Below are positions 63,031-64,000 of a DNA stretch of 64,000 bases, piece after piece. The position numbers and the translations under genes were made by a program. Position 1 is the stretch's first letter. Each line of letters begins with the position of its first letter. The notes under the pieces were generated by a model, which saw nothing but the letters and a program-made list of their open reading frames with translations, searched no databases and was not told the origin of the DNA. Source of the stretch: Cyanobacteria bacterium TGS_CYA1 (GTDB lineage: Bacteria; Cyanobacteriota; Vampirovibrionia; Obscuribacterales; Obscuribacteraceae); contig JAHCIQ010000008.1 of the NCBI GenBank assembly GCA_026129135.1, positions 1 through 64,000 on the forward strand, given 5' to 3'.

Positions 63031-63396
63031 ATGAGCGAGATTTACGCGCAAATTTATAAAATAGTGCAGACAATTCCCAAAGGGAAAGTTTTGACATATG
63101 GACTTATCTCGCATCTTATCGGCGGGCGCATGAGCGCTCAGGGAGTTGGTTGGGCACTTAAGGCGCTTGGAAGTGGCAAGACCAAGAAAGACTATGATTC
63201 AAATAACGTTCCCTGGCACAGAGTGGTGAATGCACAGGGCGGAACTAGTACGCACAAAGTGGGTTTGCCACCAGATTTACAAAGACAGTTGCTTGAAGCG
63301 GAAGGCGTTAAATTCAATAAAGAAGACAAGCTCGATTTAGATAAGTATTTGTGGAAAGAATTTTCAAAATCGTCAAAATTACTCAATTTCAATTAA
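63031..63396 (+). CDS. Alkyltransferase-like (ATL) DNA-binding protein
   Basis: This is a 121-residue MGMT-family protein: KGKVLTYGLISHLIGG matches the winged-helix domain, and VPWHRVVNAQG is the active-site region with Trp instead of the alkyl-accepting Cys of PCHR. It can therefore bind alkylated DNA but not repair it alone; ATL proteins mark lesions for excision repair. The length is typical. Confidence 0.8.
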   Translation: MSEIYAQIYKIVQTIPKGKVLTYGLISHLIGGRMSAQGVGWALKALGSGKTKKDYDSNNVPWHRVVNAQGGTSTHKVGLPPDLQRQLLEAEGVKFNKEDKLDLDKYLWKEFSKSSKLLNFN

Positions 63397-63438
63397 TCGA
63401 CGAAGATCAAGATACATCAAAAAGTAAATGAACTAAGG

Positions 63439-64000
63439 TTAGGCGTGTAATTCGCCCTTGCGCTCTTGCTGCTCTATAGACTCAAGCGATAAGCCTTTTG
63501 TCTCAGGCACTAGTTTTATACAAAAAATAAGCGACGCCAGAGTGATGATTGCATAGCCACCAAATGTGGCACCGATCCCAAATTTGTCGAGCACCACTGG
63601 AAACGTATAGCTCACAATCATATTGCTGAGCCAGCTAAGAGCAGTTGCAAATGCCATGGCGAAGCCGCGAATGCGAAGCGGATAAATCTCGCTTATCATC
63701 ACCCAAAAGACCGGTCCCAGGCTGATTGCAAAAAAGGCAACATACACGAATGTGCTGCTGACGCCAACGAATTTCATCACGTCTGCAGAAGCATTGAAAA
63801 CAAAAGTCAAAGACAGTGCAGCTAAACTCAAGAGCATACCTGCGTTTCCAACAATCAGCAAAGGTCTTCTTCCTGCGCGGTCTATCAGGATTAAGCTTAC
63901 TATTGTCATAATCAAGTTGACGAGACCCACGCCTGCTGTGGCGAGAATGCCTACCGAATCAGAGGTGAGGCCTGCTGCTTTATAGATTTTTGGTGCGTAA
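63439..64000 (-). CDS. Sugar-porter MFS transporter, partial at right edge
   Basis: The C-terminal 187 residues are in the window; the gene continues past the right edge. The signature IDRAGRRPLL and the later PETKGLSLE are the classic sugar-porter motifs, and five membrane segments are visible. It should import a sugar by proton symport or facilitated transport. The substrate cannot be read from this part. Confidence 0.8.
   Translation of the reverse strand, partial: YAPKIYKAAGLTSDSVGILATAGVGLVNLIMTIVSLILIDRAGRRPLLIVGNAGMLLSLAALSLTFVFNASADVMKFVGVSSTFVYVAFFAISLGPVFWVMISEIYPLRIRGFAMAFATALSWLSNMIVSYTFPVVLDKFGIGATFGGYAIITLASLIFCIKLVPETKGLSLESIEQQERKGELHA

Noticed and set aside
62515..63114. Minus-strand frame of 199 codons
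   Set aside because: Antisense to two supported genes and without motifs or a good start.

Overview
The window looks like a bacterial chromosome segment of moderate to low GC. It is rich in Sec-exported proteins, lipoproteins and long TPR proteins, and has a mosaic of transferred genes. That style fits the Melainabacteria/Vampirovibrionota (Obscuribacterales-like) lineage. This is inference from gene style only; there is no rRNA or marker phylogeny here. No rRNA, CRISPR array or intact tRNA was found.

Region A (1-14010) is the right part of an integrated mobilizable element. It holds a ribbon-helix-helix protein, a three-histidine relaxase, a TraD/VirD4-like coupling ATPase, a membrane protein and a J-domain protein. 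A candidate defence cassette on the minus strand follows (TIR-like effector, DUF6602, DUF4365). After it come a recombinase remnant, a ParA-like ATPase, an excisionase-like protein and a tyrosine integrase. The element ends in the 3' half of a CAU-anticodon tRNA (13966-14010), the expected attachment site. The left end lies outside the window.

Region B (13989-25365) has secreted proteins of unknown role, a family of metallopeptidase-like proteins sharing an N-terminal motif (one frameshifted), a cysteine-rich exported peptide, an AbiEi/AbiEii-type toxin-antitoxin pair with a repeat-rich control region, and three TPR proteins.

Region C (25595-34088) carries a compact five-gene operon (metzincin-like protease, lipoprotein, exported protein, M15-type peptidase, patatin fused to six membrane helices). 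It converges on an exported TPR-caspase protein. I consider this set and the TIR cassette the best candidates for undescribed systems.

Region D (34248-47798) has a CvfC-like HEAT protein, a type I restriction-modification operon (hsdM-hsdS-hsdR) with an overlapping HNH nuclease gene, three consecutive exported DUF900-type hydrolases, and a papain/C39-like peptidase with a small partner.

Region E (47832-54921) is scrambled. An intact ppa gene lies among three ppa fragments. A degraded copy of the region B metallopeptidase-TPR module, a HigB/HigA-like pair, and a HipB-like gene followed by a hipA stub cut off by a ppa fragment are also present.

Region F (55003-64000) is calmer: MarR-DUF1398, an arsR-arsI-arsC arsenic operon with a clear promoter, a helical-repeat protein, a complete hipBA module, engB, a TPR protein, an exported protein, an alkyltransferase-like protein and the end of a sugar transporter.
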